From: Legionella nagasakiensis
Lineage (GTDB): Bacteria > Pseudomonadota > Gammaproteobacteria > Legionellales > Legionellaceae
NCBI RefSeq assembly: GCF_900639915.1
Contig: NZ_CAAAID010000006.1
Coordinates: 1 to 64,000 of the forward strand
Direction of reading: 5' to 3'
Length of the DNA stretch: 64,000 nt
Shown: one piece after another, positions 48,430-59,619 of the stretch
Layout: each line of letters starts with the position of its first letter
Position numbering within the stretch: position 1 is the stretch's first letter
Made by a program: the position numbers and the translations under genes
Notes under the pieces: generated by a model
What the model was told of the DNA's origin: nothing
Databases searched by the model: none
Seen by the model: the letters and a program-made list of their open reading frames with translations, nothing else

Positions 48430-48459
48430 CTTGAAATTGGCACAGACATCCCCATATTA
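48430..48459 (+). promoter_or_regulatory. RpoH (sigma-32) promoter for dnaK
   Basis: CTTGAAA at 48430-48436 and CCCCATATTA at 48450-48459, separated by 13 bp, match the heat-shock sigma consensus exactly. The dnaK ATG is 41 bp farther, after a GGAGCAAG Shine-Dalgarno. Confidence 0.88.
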
Positions 48460-48500
48460 ACAATAATTGCGTATAACAATAGATCGGAGCAAGAAGAAAA

Positions 48501-50429
48501 ATGGCAAAAATAATTGGAATTGACTTAGGTACAACGAATTCCTGTGTTGCAGTTATGGAAGGCGACAAGCCGAGAGTCATTGAAAACAGTGAAGGGCATC
48601 GTACCACGCCTTCTATTGTGGCTTACACGAGTGATGATGAAATTTTGGTTGGTCAGGCGGCCAAACGTCAAGCTGTAACTAATCCAGATAATACTTTGTT
48701 TGCCATTAAACGATTGATTGGTCGCCGTTATGATGATTCTATTGTGCAAAAAGACATTAAGATGGTGCCTTACAAAATTGTCAAGGCGAATAACGGCGAT
48801 GCTTGGGTACAAGTTAAAGGCCAGGATAAAGCACCACCACAAATTTCAGCTGAAGTCTTGCGAAAAATGAAAAAAACGGCCGAAGATTACTTGGGCGAGG
48901 AAGTGAAAGAAGCAGTGATTACTGTCCCTGCTTACTTTAATGATTCTCAGCGCCAAGCAACCAAAGACGCAGGACGTATTGCTGGTCTTGAAGTCAAGCG
49001 TATTATCAATGAGCCAACCGCTGCTGCACTGGCTTATGGCATGGACAAAAAACGGGGTGATTCTGTTATTGCTGTATTTGATTTGGGTGGTGGAACCTTT
49101 GATATTTCCATCATTGAAATTGCAGAGGTTGATGGTGAGCATCAGTTTGAAGTGTTGGCCACTAACGGAGATACATTCCTCGGTGGTGAGGATTTTGACC
49201 TTGCTTTAATTGAGTATCTTGCTTCCGAATTTAAGAAAGACACTGGTATTGACTTGCATAATGATCCATTGGCTTTGCAGCGTCTGAAAGAAGCGGCCGA
49301 AAAAGCAAAAATCGAGTTGTCTTCTTCCCAGCAGACCGATGTGAATCTGCCCTATATTACTGCAGATGCATCTGGTCCAAAACATTTAAACATCAAATTA
49401 ACTCGAGCTAAATTGGAGTCTCTTGTAGAAAAATTAGTAGAACGAACGATAGAGCCTTGTAAGATAGCATTGAAGGATGCAGGTTTATCGGTTGGGCAAA
49501 TCAATGAAGTGATCTTGGTTGGTGGTCAGACGCGTATGCCGTTGGTGCAGAAAACGGTTCAGGATTTTTTTGGTAAAGAGCCGCGAAAAGACGTTAATCC
49601 GGACGAAGCGGTTGCTGTGGGAGCTGCAATTCAAGCGGCTGTATTGTCTGGCGAAGTGAAAGATATTCTTCTTTTAGATGTTACGCCGTTATCGTTGGGC
49701 ATTGAAACGCTGGGCGGTGTCATGACTAAGTTAATTGAGAAGAATACCACCATCCCGACGAAAGCAAATCAGGTATTTTCTACGGCAGATGATAATCAAA
49801 CGGCAGTTACGGTGCATGTGCTGCAAGGAGAGCGGGAACAGGCTTCTGCTAATAAATCACTTGGTCGTTTTGATTTGACTGATATTCCATCAGCGCCGCG
49901 TGGCGTGCCACAAATTGAGGTAACGTTTGATATTGATGCGAATGGTATCTTGAATGTGTCTGCTAAAGACAAAGCAACGGGCCGGGCACAATCCATCGTA
50001 ATTAAAGCATCCAGCGGCTTGTCGGATGAAGAAGTAGACGCCATGGTTAAGGACGCCGAAGCGCATGCCGAGGAAGATAAAAAGTTCAAAGAATTGGCAG
50101 AGATTCGCAATCAAGCAGACAGCTTGATTCACAGCAGTGAAAAATCTATGAAAGATCTGGAAGGCGAGTTATCAGATGAAGAGAAAAAAGATATTGAAGC
50201 TGCTGTTTCTGAATTGAAGGAAGCAGTGAAGGGCAATGATAAGGCGCTGATGGAAGATAAGTTAAAAGTATTAAGTAATGTATCTGCCAAAATGGCTGAA
50301 CGTATTTATGCGAAAAAATCTACTGAAGGTCAGACACAAGCCGAAACAGAAACTCCACAAGAGTCTGCAAAAGCGGATGAAGGCGTTGTAGATGCCGAGT
50401 TTGAAGAAGTCAATGAGGATAAAAAATAA
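48501..50429 (+). CDS. dnaK: DnaK (Hsp70) chaperone
   Basis: ATP-dependent Hsp70 chaperone of 642 residues. It shows the N-terminal [47 protein letters not shown], the linker [19 protein letters not shown] and the substrate-binding domain. The C-terminal tail ends [12 protein letters not shown], close to the EEVKD consensus. It lies between its cofactors grpE and dnaJ and has its own RpoH promoter. Confidence 0.98.
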   Translation: MAKIIGIDLGTTNSCVAVMEGDKPRVIENSEGHRTTPSIVAYTSDDEILVGQAAKRQAVTNPDNTLFAIKRLIGRRYDDSIVQKDIKMVPYKIVKANNGDAWVQVKGQDKAPPQISAEVLRKMKKTAEDYLGEEVKEAVITVPAYFNDSQRQATKDAGRIAGLEVKRIINEPTAAALAYGMDKKRGDSVIAVFDLGGGTFDISIIEIAEVDGEHQFEVLATNGDTFLGGEDFDLALIEYLASEFKKDTGIDLHNDPLALQRLKEAAEKAKIELSSSQQTDVNLPYITADASGPKHLNIKLTRAKLESLVEKLVERTIEPCKIALKDAGLSVGQINEVILVGGQTRMPLVQKTVQDFFGKEPRKDVNPDEAVAVGAAIQAAVLSGEVKDILLLDVTPLSLGIETLGGVMTKLIEKNTTIPTKANQVFSTADDNQTAVTVHVLQGEREQASANKSLGRFDLTDIPSAPRGVPQIEVTFDIDANGILNVSAKDKATGRAQSIVIKASSGLSDEEVDAMVKDAEAHAEEDKKFKELAEIRNQADSLIHSSEKSMKDLEGELSDEEKKDIEAAVSELKEAVKGNDKALMEDKLKVLSNVSAKMAERIYAKKSTEGQTQAETETPQESAKADEGVVDAEFEEVNEDKK

Positions 50430-50447
50430 GTTATATAAGTGTGCAGC

Positions 50448-50479
50448 CTGGTTAGCGCATAGCGATAACCAGGTTTTAT
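50448..50479 (+). terminator. Terminator after dnaK
   Basis: An 8-bp stem (50448-50455 with 50467-50474) with an 11-nt loop that can pair further, followed by TTTTAT. It lies 18 bp after the dnaK stop. Confidence 0.7.
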
Positions 50480-50511
50480 GACGTTTTCTTAGTCAGGCTA
50501 GCCTATTTTTT

Positions 50512-50561
50512 CTGCACAAGATCCGTTTGAATCTACAATAATGTGCAGATTTTGTTTTTTG
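50512..50561 (+). terminator. Second hairpin with T-run in the dnaK-dnaJ gap
   Basis: TCTGCACA at 50512-50519 pairs with TGTGCAGA at 50543-50550 across a 23-nt loop and is followed by TTTTGTTTTTT. A short palindrome AGGCTAGCCT with a T-run lies just before it at about 50497-50513. Together with the hairpin at 50448 these would insulate dnaJ from dnaK readthrough. Confidence 0.5.
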
Positions 50562-50592
50562 CAATCTTATTTGCAAAAAATGCATACAGTTT

Positions 50593-50601
50593 TGTTATAA
50601 T
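50593..50601 (+). promoter_or_regulatory. Extended -10 promoter element for dnaJ
   Basis: TGTTATAAT is a perfect extended -10. The best -35 is TTGCAA 19 bp upstream, which is weak, as is usual with extended -10 promoters. It lies 55 bp before the dnaJ ATG. No RpoH-type site is seen here. Confidence 0.55.
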
Positions 50602-50655
50602 TAATAATTAGGCCTTGTGTCTAAAGAAATTCAACTTCAAGTAGTGTGAGTGCTC

Positions 50656-51789
50656 ATGCAACAGCAGGATTATTATGAGCTTCTCGGTGTCAGTCGTGAT
50701 GCTGGTGATGCTGAAATTAAAAAAGCTTATCGTAAATTGGCGATGAAACATCATCCAGACCGAAATCCTAACGATAAGGCGTCAGAAGAAAAATTTAAAG
50801 AAATTCAAAAGGCTTACGCAGTATTGTCTGATAAGCAAAAACGTGCTGCTTATGATCAGTTCGGCCATGCTGGTGTAGACGCTTCTATGGGCGGAGCCGG
50901 TGGTCATGGATTTGGCGGCTTTGGTGGATTTGGTGATGTCTTTGAAGATATTTTTGAAAATATTTTCTCCGGAGGAAGGCAGCAGCGTCAATCCCATGGT
51001 CAACGTGGGGCTGATCTGCAATTCAGCGTGCAACTGACTTTGGAAGAAGCAGCCGTAGGCAAGCAAGTGGAAATTACCATTCCGCGTCATACCAGTTGTC
51101 ATTCTTGTAATGGCTCTGGCGCCAAGAAAGGCACCATGCCACAAACCTGTGAAACCTGTAATGGCATTGGTCAAGTGCGAATCCAGCAAGGTTTTTTCTC
51201 CATACAACAGACTTGTCCAAGCTGTCATGGAGAGGGTAAAGTGGTTCGTGACCCATGTCCTGCATGCCATGGCCAGGGGCGCGTACGCGAAAGCAAAAAA
51301 TTAACCGTTAAGATTCCAGCTGGTGTGGATAATGGCGATCGTGTTCGTTTAAGTGGCGAAGGGGAGGCTGGCATCCATGGGGGAGGGGCGGGTGATTTAT
51401 ATGTCCAAGTTTCAGTTAAGCCGCATGCTATTTTTGAGCGGCATGGCAGCGATTTGCATTGTGAAGTTCCTATCAGTTTTGTCACTGCAGCGATAGGCGG
51501 TTCAATCGAAGTCCCGACTCTGGAAGGCCGAGTGACGTTGAAAATTCCAGCTGAAACACAAACAGGCAAATTATTTCGTTTACGAGGTAAAGGCATGAAA
51601 TCGGTTCGTGGCTATGCTACGGGGGATTTATTATGTAAAGTCGTGGTAGAAACTCCAGTCAATCTGTCGCGCGAACAAAAAGATTTATTGTTGCAATTGC
51701 AGCAATCTTTGGAGCAGGGTAAACACTCTCCCCGTTCCACCTCTTGGTTTGATGGCGTAAGGAAATTTTTTGAAGACATGAAGTTTTAG
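50656..51789 (+). CDS. dnaJ: DnaJ (Hsp40) co-chaperone
   Basis: Type I Hsp40 of 377 residues. The J domain has the HPD motif in [15 protein letters not shown] Gly/Phe-rich stretch (about 75-110) follows. Four zinc repeats come next: [32 protein letters not shown]. The C-terminal peptide-binding domains follow. I chose ATG 50656 ([11 protein letters not shown]) over the GTG two codons earlier, on family N-terminus. Confidence 0.97.
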   Translation: MQQQDYYELLGVSRDAGDAEIKKAYRKLAMKHHPDRNPNDKASEEKFKEIQKAYAVLSDKQKRAAYDQFGHAGVDASMGGAGGHGFGGFGGFGDVFEDIFENIFSGGRQQRQSHGQRGADLQFSVQLTLEEAAVGKQVEITIPRHTSCHSCNGSGAKKGTMPQTCETCNGIGQVRIQQGFFSIQQTCPSCHGEGKVVRDPCPACHGQGRVRESKKLTVKIPAGVDNGDRVRLSGEGEAGIHGGGAGDLYVQVSVKPHAIFERHGSDLHCEVPISFVTAAIGGSIEVPTLEGRVTLKIPAETQTGKLFRLRGKGMKSVRGYATGDLLCKVVVETPVNLSREQKDLLLQLQQSLEQGKHSPRSTSWFDGVRKFFEDMKF

Positions 51790-51810
51790 AGTCCTTAGCT
51801 TCTTGTCCTA

Positions 51811-51845
51811 AAAAATCTCTCTTAACCTCTTTTAAAAAAGAGGGG
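51811..51845. repeat. Hairpin repeat, family B copy 2 (after dnaJ)
   Basis: AAAAATCTCTCTTAACCTC leads into an 8-bp stem (51826-51833 with 51836-51843). The same leader-plus-hairpin pattern is at 30301-30334. It may serve as the dnaJ terminator. Confidence 0.5.
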
Positions 51846-51927
51846 AAGAAATTAAAAAAGCCGTATGGTATATAGAGCCTACGCATGAAAATTGAAATTG
51901 AGTTTATTAAAACCAACTTGAACCCTT

Positions 51928-52003
51928 TTCTACATCCCGCGACTTGTTTTAGGGACGTAGAAATCTAGCTATCCCGTTGGATTCTGCGGATAAACCGCGG
52001 AAT
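51928..52003. repeat. REP-like hairpins, family A, two units before carA
   Basis: Unit 1 (51928-51962) pairs TTCTACATCCC with GGGACGTAGAA (one mismatch) around GCGACTTGTTTTA. Unit 2 (51981-51989 with 51995-52003) pairs ATTCTGCGG with CCGCGGAAT. Unit 1 shares its core with 38695-38735, and unit 2 ends in GGAATGTAGG like the same family. The surrounding 51790-52164 gap (375 bp) has no gene. Confidence 0.5.
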
Positions 52004-52121
52004 GTAGGTGTCAAGATTTTTTCATGTGTAGGCCTTGGTGGCCTTGGTATGGTAGAGAGGAATCCTTTTAATCTTACGGAAGAGTAGCTACAATAGGGCA
52101 TTTTTTCATGCCGTCATAATC

Positions 52122-52138
52122 AGGACTTATGAAGTCCT
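52122..52138. promoter_or_regulatory. Operator-like dyad before carA
   Basis: A perfect dyad, AGGACTT-ATG-AAGTCCT, lies 26 bp before the carA ATG. CATAAT at 52115-52120 just ahead of it could be a -10. The placement would suit a repressor site or a leader hairpin; the factor is unknown. Confidence 0.35.
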
Positions 52139-52164
52139 ATTTATCTTAGAAGAGTGTTGTTTTG

Positions 52165-53283
52165 ATGACTTACAAACCTGCAATATTAGCCCTTGCCGAT
52201 GGTACTATTTTACATGGTGTTTCTGTAGGTGCTAGTGGTCATTGTGTTGGTGAATTGGTGTTTAATACATCCATGACAGGCTATGAGGAAATGCTCACTG
52301 ACCCGTCTTATGCGCGTCAGATTATCACATTAACAACTGCTCATGTAGGAAACACAGGTTGCAATCCAGAGGATATGGAATCCTCCAGAGTATGGGCTAG
52401 TGGATTAGTGATGCGAGATTGTACCTTTCATCCTAGTAATTATCGTGCAAAACAATCCTTACCTGATTGGTTATATAAACATGGGGTCGTGGCGATTGCT
52501 GGTCTTGATACTCGTCAACTAACGTTGCGTTTACGTGATCAAGGAGCGATGGCGGCTTGCATCAGTACAGACGTGAATCAAATCGAAAAAGCTTTGGAAA
52601 CCGCTTATTCCTTTAAGGGCCTAAAAGGCTTGGATTTAGCTAAAACGGTATCACGACAAACGGTAGAGCGTTGGCATGAGGGGCGAGGCGAATGGGCTAA
52701 AACATCCAGGCCATTAACGCATCACGTCGTTGCCTACGATTTTGGCGTGAAGCACACTATTTTACGCATTTTACATGATTTAGGCTGTCATTTGACCCTT
52801 GTTCCGGCACAAACACCAGCCTCTGATGTGTTGGCGATGAATCCAGATGGCATTTTTTTATCAAACGGTCCAGGTGACCCTGAAGCTTGTGATTATGCGA
52901 TTCAGGCTACACAAGAGTTTTTAGCAGCAGGTATCCCATTATTTGGAATCTGTTTAGGGTTTCAAATTTTAGCATTAGCCTGTGGGGCTAAGTCTTTAAA
53001 AATGAAATTTGGCCATCATGGGGCTAACCACCCTGTATTGGAAGTTAATGGAGAGAAGCGTGTCTTCATTACTAGCCAGAATCACGGGTTTGCAATTGAT
53101 GAATCTTCTTTACCGGATTGTTTGCAAATCACACATCGTTCTTTATTTGATCAAAGCTTGCAGGGTATTAAGCATCGAGAAAAACCTGCTTTAGGTTTCC
53201 AAGGGCACCCAGAGGCCAGTCCTGGACCTCATGATATTGATGTTATTTTTGATGCGTTTATTAAATTGATGGAATCGCCTTAA
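52165..53283 (+). CDS. carA: Carbamoyl-phosphate synthase small subunit
   Basis: Glutamine amidotransferase subunit that feeds ammonia to CarB for arginine and pyrimidine synthesis. It has 372 residues. The N-terminal domain includes [20 protein letters not shown]. The class I amidotransferase triad is present: Cys in [15 protein letters not shown], and His and Glu in [15 protein letters not shown] chose ATG 52165 over the preceding TTG. Unlike in E. coli the carB gene is 3.1 kb away, after metK and ahcY. Confidence 0.96.
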   Translation: MTYKPAILALADGTILHGVSVGASGHCVGELVFNTSMTGYEEMLTDPSYARQIITLTTAHVGNTGCNPEDMESSRVWASGLVMRDCTFHPSNYRAKQSLPDWLYKHGVVAIAGLDTRQLTLRLRDQGAMAACISTDVNQIEKALETAYSFKGLKGLDLAKTVSRQTVERWHEGRGEWAKTSRPLTHHVVAYDFGVKHTILRILHDLGCHLTLVPAQTPASDVLAMNPDGIFLSNGPGDPEACDYAIQATQEFLAAGIPLFGICLGFQILALACGAKSLKMKFGHHGANHPVLEVNGEKRVFITSQNHGFAIDESSLPDCLQITHRSLFDQSLQGIKHREKPALGFQGHPEASPGPHDIDVIFDAFIKLMESP

Positions 53284-53305
53284 TTTAGTTTAGGAGTATT
53301 GCACC

Positions 53306-54454
53306 GTGAAATTTTCCCATGTTTTTACCTCAGAATCTGTTTCTGAAGGACATCCAGATAAGATAGCCGATCAAATCTCAGATGCTCTTTTGGATGCAAT
53401 ATTAGCTCAAGATCCCAGTGCGAGAGTCGCATGTGAAACGTTTGTAAAAACCGGTATGGTGATTGTAGGCGGTGAAATCACCACCAGTGCCTGGGTGGAC
53501 GTGGAAGACATTACACGAGGCGTTATAAAAGAGATTGGTTATAACAGCTCAGAGATGGGCTTTGATTGGGAATCTTGTGCGGTATTATCAGCCATTGGCA
53601 AACAGTCGCCTGATATTGCGCGCGGCGTTGATAATCAGGATACGAAGACATTGGGTGCAGGGGATCAGGGATTGATGTTTGGCTATGCCAGTTGTGAGAC
53701 GGATGTCTTTATGCCGGCTCCTATCGCTTATGCACATCGATTAATGATACAACAAGCCGATTTGCGCAAGCGAGGTGTTTTACCTTGGTTACGACCGGAT
53801 GCAAAATCACAATTAACGTTAAATTATGTCAATGGCAAGCCTGTTTCTGTCAATACGGTGGTTTTTTCAACACAGCATGCACCGAATGTCTCTCATCAAG
53901 AACTGGTGGAGGCAGTACGTGAGGAAATTATTAAGCCAATACTTCCGGCAGAATGGCTTTTGCCAGAAACGCGATTTTTTATTAATCCCACGGGTCGTTT
54001 TGTGATTGGCGGTCCCCAGGGAGACTGCGGTTTGACTGGCCGTAAAATCATTGTGGATACTTATGGCGGGATGGCAAGGCATGGGGGAGGATGTTTCTCA
54101 GGAAAAGATCCGTCCAAAGTAGATAGATCGGCTGCTTATGCCGCACGATATGTGGCTAAAAATCTTGTGGCAGCAGGAATTGCGGAAAAGTGTGAAATTC
54201 AAGTGTCTTATGCAATTGGTGTTGCCGAGCCAACGTCTATATCAATCGAAACGTTTGGTACAGGAAAACTGGACGAGGCGACGATCATTGATTTGATCAA
54301 TACTCATTTTGATCTCACGCCACAAGGCATTATTGATCATCACAAGTTGCTGCGCCCAATTTATCGGCAAACTGCAACGTATGGTCATTTTGGTCGCCAT
54401 GATTTGCCGTGGGAGCGATTGGATAAGGTCGACGAATTGCGCAACGCATTATAA
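53306..54454 (+). CDS. metK: S-adenosylmethionine synthetase
   Basis: Makes SAM from methionine and ATP. It has 382 residues. [19 protein letters not shown] holds the ATP-site His and Asp, [12 protein letters not shown] the methionine loop, and [19 protein letters not shown] the phosphate-binding loop. The start is GTG with AGGAG 9 nt upstream. It lies 22 bp after carA and 21 bp before ahcY. MetK makes SAM and AhcY clears the SAH product, so the pair covers the activated-methyl cycle. Confidence 0.97.
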   Translation: MKFSHVFTSESVSEGHPDKIADQISDALLDAILAQDPSARVACETFVKTGMVIVGGEITTSAWVDVEDITRGVIKEIGYNSSEMGFDWESCAVLSAIGKQSPDIARGVDNQDTKTLGAGDQGLMFGYASCETDVFMPAPIAYAHRLMIQQADLRKRGVLPWLRPDAKSQLTLNYVNGKPVSVNTVVFSTQHAPNVSHQELVEAVREEIIKPILPAEWLLPETRFFINPTGRFVIGGPQGDCGLTGRKIIVDTYGGMARHGGGCFSGKDPSKVDRSAAYAARYVAKNLVAAGIAEKCEIQVSYAIGVAEPTSISIETFGTGKLDEATIIDLINTHFDLTPQGIIDHHKLLRPIYRQTATYGHFGRHDLPWERLDKVDELRNAL

Positions 54455-54475
54455 CGTTTGGTTTGAGGATAGATT

Positions 54476-55789
54476 ATGAGATTAGCGAATGAGGTTAAAT
54501 CAAGTCCTGATTATAAGGTAGCTGACTTATCATTGGCTGACTGGGGACGGAAGGAAATTGCTATTGCAGAAACAGAGATGCCTGGTTTAATGGCATTGCG
54601 GGAACAATATGGTCAAGATAAACCATTACAGGGCGCCCGTATTGCCGGTTGTTTGCACATGACCATTCAAACGGCGGTGCTGATTGAGACGTTGGTTGCT
54701 CTTGGTGCGGAAGTTCGATGGTCTTCCTGCAATATTTTTTCTACTCAGGATCACGCAGCCGCTGCCATGGCTCAAGCTGGCATACCCGTTTTTGCATGGA
54801 AAGGAGAAACGGAGGAAGAGTATTGGTGGTGTGTTGAGCAGACATTGCAAGGCCCTGATGGCTGGACGCCAAATATGCTACTGGATGATGGTGGAGATCT
54901 AACGCAAATCGTTCATAAAAAATATATAAATTTGTTGAAAGACATCAAAGGTGTTTCTGAAGAAACGACAACAGGTGTGGCCCGACTCTATGAGATGGCT
55001 AAAAAAGCGCAATTGAAAATGCCCGCGATTAATGTAAACGATTCAGTGACTAAATCCAAATTTGATAATCTGTACGGTTGTCGTGAGTCGTTATTAGACG
55101 GCATAAAACGTGCAACGGATGTTATGATTGCCGGTAAAGTGGTATTGATTTTAGGTTATGGGGATGTTGGTAAAGGATGTGCACAAGCTTTACGTGGCCA
55201 GGGAGCGGTGGTGTGGATTGCTGAAATTGATCCAATCTGTGCCTTGCAAGCGGCTATGGAAGGCTACCGTGTCGTTACCTTAGATGATGTTGCAGAACAG
55301 GTTGATATTGTTGTGACCGCTACCGGTAATTATCACGTCGTCAATCATGAGCATATGTTGCGTATGAAAAATCAAGCTATTTTATGCAACATTGGTCATT
55401 TTGATTCCGAGATTGATATTCAAAGCTTGCGACAATATTCCTGGGAAAACATCAAACCACAAGTGGATCACGTAATTTTTCCGGATGGTAAACGCATTAT
55501 TGTTTTAGCGGAAGGCCGCCTGGTGAACTTAGGCTGTGCTACAGGACATCCAAGTTTTGTTATGTCTGCCTCTTTCAGTAATCAGGTGTTAGCACAAATT
55601 GAATTGTTTCAACACAGCGAACAATATGAGCATCAAGTATATGTTTTACCGAAGCACTTGGATGAGCGTGTGGCCAATTTGCATCTTGGTCGTATTGGTG
55701 CCAAGCTTACCACATTAACCGAAGAGCAAGCCGCCTACATTGGTGTTCATGTGGATGGCCCTTTCAAGCCTGATCATTATCGCTATTAG
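54476..55789 (+). CDS. ahcY: S-adenosylhomocysteine hydrolase
   Basis: NAD-dependent enzyme that splits S-adenosylhomocysteine to adenosine and homocysteine. It has 437 residues. Signatures are [30 protein letters not shown] with the catalytic Lys, and the Rossmann motif [17 protein letters not shown]. The C-terminal [10 protein letters not shown] supplies the cofactor-binding Lys/Tyr. It follows metK closely. The adenosine product also links to purine salvage; the deaminase at 12.3 kb is exported and so probably unrelated. Confidence 0.97.
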   Translation: MRLANEVKSSPDYKVADLSLADWGRKEIAIAETEMPGLMALREQYGQDKPLQGARIAGCLHMTIQTAVLIETLVALGAEVRWSSCNIFSTQDHAAAAMAQAGIPVFAWKGETEEEYWWCVEQTLQGPDGWTPNMLLDDGGDLTQIVHKKYINLLKDIKGVSEETTTGVARLYEMAKKAQLKMPAINVNDSVTKSKFDNLYGCRESLLDGIKRATDVMIAGKVVLILGYGDVGKGCAQALRGQGAVVWIAEIDPICALQAAMEGYRVVTLDDVAEQVDIVVTATGNYHVVNHEHMLRMKNQAILCNIGHFDSEIDIQSLRQYSWENIKPQVDHVIFPDGKRIIVLAEGRLVNLGCATGHPSFVMSASFSNQVLAQIELFQHSEQYEHQVYVLPKHLDERVANLHLGRIGAKLTTLTEEQAAYIGVHVDGPFKPDHYRY

Positions 55790-55796
55790 GTGCTTA

Positions 55797-55841
55797 CAGG
55801 CTAGAAACAGCCTGATAAACTTTAGATGGTTTTTCAGGCTG
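55797..55841 (+). terminator. Competing hairpins after ahcY
   Basis: CAGGCT (55797-55802) can pair with AGCCTG (55809-55814). Alternatively CAGCCTGA (55808-55815) can pair with TCAGGCTG (55834-55841), with T-run GGTTTTT inside the loop. The two structures exclude each other. They lie between the convergent ahcY and small exported protein genes. Confidence 0.35.
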
Positions 55842-55855
55842 GTAGGATATTAGAA

Positions 55856-56251
55856 TCAACCACAATTGAAATCAAATGGGAACACAACCGATATGTTGCT
55901 GCTTGGATCATTTAATGCTATTTCGCCTGCTTTCAATGTGCATTGACCAATGACTGGTGCATTCATCAATGGATTGGAATCGTTCGAGTAAAGGGTCGCA
56001 GAAACGGCATAAACATTATAGCAAGGTAGTTTTTCAATAATTTTAGCAGCACTGCCCCCACTTAAGGTCAGGGAGCGATAGATACCGCTGTTATTGCTTA
56101 CGTTGAATGCAACCCGTTCGCTCGGAAGTACTGGAGGTGATGATATAGCGACCTCAACGAAGCAGGAGTCTGCAATTTTTTCGGCATGTGCCGGGAGGAT
56201 GGTTCCCATCGTGATGACGGACAAAGTGGTAGCAACCAGTTCTTTTAACAT
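55856..56251 (-). CDS. Small exported protein
   Basis: A 131-residue protein with a signal peptide at about 1-24 (ends AHA). I chose ATG 56251 because AAGGA lies 9-13 bases upstream and the signal peptide then starts at the N-terminus; the longer in-frame start at 56323 adds 24 residues. The mature part has four cysteines and is beta-rich (CFVEVAISSPPVLPSERVAF...). I do not recognise the family. It separates ahcY from carB on the opposite strand and is divergent from carB. Confidence 0.55.
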   Translation of the reverse strand: MLKELVATTLSVITMGTILPAHAEKIADSCFVEVAISSPPVLPSERVAFNVSNNSGIYRSLTLSGGSAAKIIEKLPCYNVYAVSATLYSNDSNPLMNAPVIGQCTLKAGEIALNDPSSNISVVFPFDFNCG

Positions 56252-56406
56252 ATTAATCCTTGTCTTATTATTAATTTCAAAAACTACGACTGTTATTATG
56301 GCTTGCTCGATGATTTGATTCAATCATGCAGTAAAAATAAAGGAACAGGTATAAATTTTTAACAAAAATAGATAAAATAAGCCACTTATATTTTTTAGTT
56401 GTGACT

Positions 56407-59400
56407 ATGCCAAAGCGAACTGATATTCATTCCATCCTTGTTCTAGGTGCAGGTCCGATTGTTATCGGGCAGGCCTGTGAATTTGATTATTCTGGAACTC
56501 AAGCCGTACGCGCGCTGAAGAAAGAGGGTTTCCGCGTTATTTTAGTCAATTCAAATCCTGCGACTATTATGACGGATCCTGAGTTGGCGGATGCAACCTA
56601 TATTGAACCGGTATTGTGGCAGGAGGTCGCCCGGATCATTGAAAAGGAACGGCCTGATGCACTCTTACCTACCATGGGTGGGCAAACCGCATTGAATTGC
56701 GCGTTGGATCTGGTTCGAGAAGGTGTATTGGAACAATTTAATGTGGAATTGATTGGTGCTAGTCGCGATGCCATTGATAAAGCAGAAGACCGGGAAAAAT
56801 TTCGTCTCTTGATGAAAAAAATCGGCTTGGATATGCCGCGCTCGGCCATTGCTCACAGTTTGGAAGAAGCCTTGTCTGTCCAGGCACAACTTGGATTCCC
56901 TACAATTATCCGGCCATCCTTTACCATGGGCGGCAGTGGAGGGGGTATTGCCTACAATCGTGAAGAATTTGAAGACATCTGCACACGGGGCTTGGAGTTA
57001 TCACCCACGCATGAATTGTTGCTGGATGAATCGGTTCTTGGATGGAAAGAGTATGAAATGGAAGTCGTACGTGATAAACATGATAATTGCATCATTGTAT
57101 GCACCATCGAGAACTTTGATCCTATGGGTGTCCACACTGGTGATTCGATCACAGTGGCGCCCGCCCAAACTCTCACGGATAAAGAATGGCAGCGTATGCG
57201 TGATGCTGCAATCAAGGTGTTGCGCGCCGTTGGAGTTGATACGGGCGGCTCAAACGTACAATTTGCAGTCAATCCTGAAGATGGTCGAATGCTGGTGGTG
57301 GAAATGAACCCCAGGGTATCGCGAAGTTCTGCTTTGGCTTCTAAGGCAACGGGATTCCCTATTGCCAAAGTGGCAGCACTTCTTGCAGTAGGATATACAC
57401 TGGATGAATTGGCCAATGAAATTACTGGCGGCAAAACACCGGCATCTTTTGAGCCAACCATTGATTATGTCGTGACCAAGATTCCCCGTTTTAACTTTGA
57501 TAAATTTCCGCAAACATCCCCTGTTTTATCGACGCAGATGAAATCAGTGGGTGAAGTGATGGCCATTGGCAGTAATTTCCAGGAGTCGTTGCAAAAAGCC
57601 ATTCGTGGTTTAGAAATTGGGCGCAGCGGTCTGCATTCGCTCTTCAAGCCAGGGGATATGGCAGTATTGCGAGGACATTTACGGGAGCCTACTCCGGATC
57701 GATTATGGTATATTGCCGATGCATTCCGTTGCGGTTTGTCAGTGGATGAAATCCATCAAGAAAGTAAAATCGATCCGTGGTTTCTTGCCCAAATTCATGA
57801 GCTTGTTCTATCAGAGAAAATGGTGAGTGGACGTTCAATTCATGAGTTGGATAAAACCACCATACACCAGCTTAAACGTCAGGGATTTTCTGATGAATGC
57901 CTGGCTCATCTTCTTCATTGTCGGGAAGAAGAAGTTAGAGCACGGCGATTGCAATTAGATATTCATCCTGTTTATAAACGGATTGATTCATGTGCAGGAG
58001 AATTTCCCAGCGAAACAGCGTATCTGTATTCTTGTTATCAGTCCGAATGTGAGGCAAGACCTGAGTCGGATAAGCAGAAGATCATGATTCTCGGCGGTGG
58101 GCCAAACCGAATCGGTCAGGGCATTGAATTTGATTATTGCTGTGTGCATGCCGCCATGGCGCTTCGTGAAGCGGGTTATCAAACCATCATGGTTAACTGT
58201 AATCCGGAAACGGTTTCTACGGATTTTGATACGTCCGATCGCTTATATTTTGAGCCGGTTACGCTTGAAGATGTCTTGGCCATTGTGGCTGTGGAAAAAC
58301 CAGACGGCGTTATTGTTCATTATGGTGGACAGACACCGTTAAAATTGGCGCGTGCTTTAGAAGCCAATGGCGTGAAGATCATTGGCACTTCTCCTGATGC
58401 CATTGATAAAGCCGAAGATCGTAAGCGTTTTCAGCAATTAGTCGGCCAGTTAAATCTTCATCAACCGGCAAACGGCACCGTACGCAGCGAAGAAGAAGCC
58501 ATTGAATTGGCTGAACGTATTGGTTATCCATTGGTGGTTAGGCCTTCCTACGTATTAGGCGGACGAGCGATGGAAGTGGTCTATCAAGAAGAAGATTTGC
58601 GCTATTATTTAGCCCACGCGGTTGCGGCTTCTAAAGATTCCCCTATTTTGTTAGATAAGTTCCTGAACGATGCTATTGAAGTAGACATCGATGCGGTGTG
58701 CGATGGCAAGGACGTGTTAATCGGCGCTATCATGGAACATATTGAACAAGCGGGTGTGCATTCTGGGGATTCTGCTTGTACTCTACCACCGTTCAGTTTG
58801 AGTGTGGTGGTGCAGCAGGATTTGATTGAACAATTACGACTCATGGCATTAGAATTAGGCGTTGTTGGTTTGATTAATGCGCAATTTGCGATTCAAGCAG
58901 ATGACATCTATGTACTGGAAGTCAATCCACGCGCTTCCAGAACCGTTCCTTTTGTGTCCAAGGCGACTGGCCTGCCATTAGCTAAAATTGCAGCCCGGTG
59001 TAAAGCAGGACAGAGCTTAAAGGAACAAGGCTTGACTCAGCATTATCCAATGCCAGCGTTTTACTCAATCAAGTTGCCCGTATTCCCATTCATTAAGTTT
59101 TCAGGTGTGGATTCTATTCTCGGTCCTGAAATGAAATCCACTGGTGAAGTCATGGGCATTGCGCGACGATTTGGACAAGCGTATGCTAAAGCGCAATTGG
59201 GTGCGGGCGTGAATATCGTCAAACGTCGCCGGGCGTTTCTCTCGGTGCGTGATGCTGACAAATCACGAATTGGGGAAATCGCTAAGCGGCTGATTGCCCT
59301 TGATTTTGAAATCATCGCAACTCGAGGCACTGCGGCCGTATTGCAGGCAGCAGGAATTGCATGTCAGCGCGTGTTTAAAGTGGCCGAAGGCCGTCCTCAT

Positions 59401-59610
59401 GTGGTGGATTATATTAAAAATAATGACATTGATTTTATTGTTAACACGACGGAAGGAAAGCAAGCCATTGCGGATTCTTTCGCGATCCGGCGGAATGCGT
59501 TACAGCATAAAGTGAGCTATACCACGACGCTTTCCGGAGCTGAAGCAGCATGCTTGGCGATGAAATACGAAGATCGGCAAACTGTAACCCGATTACAAGA
59601 TTTACATTAG
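56407..59610 (+). CDS. carB: Carbamoyl-phosphate synthase large subunit
   Basis: Synthesises carbamoyl phosphate from ammonia (via CarA), bicarbonate and two ATP. It is 1,067 residues with two homologous ATP-grasp halves. The N-terminus [20 protein letters not shown] and the second-half start [20 protein letters not shown] mark the duplicate. [17 protein letters not shown] and [16 protein letters not shown] are the two ATP-grasp loops. The C-terminal MGS-type allosteric domain (about 940-1067) is intact. I chose ATG 56407 over the GTG two codons earlier. Confidence 0.97.
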   Translation: MPKRTDIHSILVLGAGPIVIGQACEFDYSGTQAVRALKKEGFRVILVNSNPATIMTDPELADATYIEPVLWQEVARIIEKERPDALLPTMGGQTALNCALDLVREGVLEQFNVELIGASRDAIDKAEDREKFRLLMKKIGLDMPRSAIAHSLEEALSVQAQLGFPTIIRPSFTMGGSGGGIAYNREEFEDICTRGLELSPTHELLLDESVLGWKEYEMEVVRDKHDNCIIVCTIENFDPMGVHTGDSITVAPAQTLTDKEWQRMRDAAIKVLRAVGVDTGGSNVQFAVNPEDGRMLVVEMNPRVSRSSALASKATGFPIAKVAALLAVGYTLDELANEITGGKTPASFEPTIDYVVTKIPRFNFDKFPQTSPVLSTQMKSVGEVMAIGSNFQESLQKAIRGLEIGRSGLHSLFKPGDMAVLRGHLREPTPDRLWYIADAFRCGLSVDEIHQESKIDPWFLAQIHELVLSEKMVSGRSIHELDKTTIHQLKRQGFSDECLAHLLHCREEEVRARRLQLDIHPVYKRIDSCAGEFPSETAYLYSCYQSECEARPESDKQKIMILGGGPNRIGQGIEFDYCCVHAAMALREAGYQTIMVNCNPETVSTDFDTSDRLYFEPVTLEDVLAIVAVEKPDGVIVHYGGQTPLKLARALEANGVKIIGTSPDAIDKAEDRKRFQQLVGQLNLHQPANGTVRSEEEAIELAERIGYPLVVRPSYVLGGRAMEVVYQEEDLRYYLAHAVAASKDSPILLDKFLNDAIEVDIDAVCDGKDVLIGAIMEHIEQAGVHSGDSACTLPPFSLSVVVQQDLIEQLRLMALELGVVGLINAQFAIQADDIYVLEVNPRASRTVPFVSKATGLPLAKIAARCKAGQSLKEQGLTQHYPMPAFYSIKLPVFPFIKFSGVDSILGPEMKSTGEVMGIARRFGQAYAKAQLGAGVNIVKRRRAFLSVRDADKSRIGEIAKRLIALDFEIIATRGTAAVLQAAGIACQRVFKVAEGRPHVVDYIKNNDIDFIVNTTEGKQAIADSFAIRRNALQHKVSYTTTLSGAEAACLAMKYEDRQTVTRLQDLH

Positions 59611-59619
59611 GAGCATATT

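Noticed and set aside
53284..53305. SAM riboswitch before metK
   Set aside because: The carA-metK gap is 22 bp with only a Shine-Dalgarno.
56252..56323. Longer N-terminus of the small exported protein near 56 kb
   Set aside because: The signal peptide would then be internal; ATG 56251 has a proper Shine-Dalgarno.
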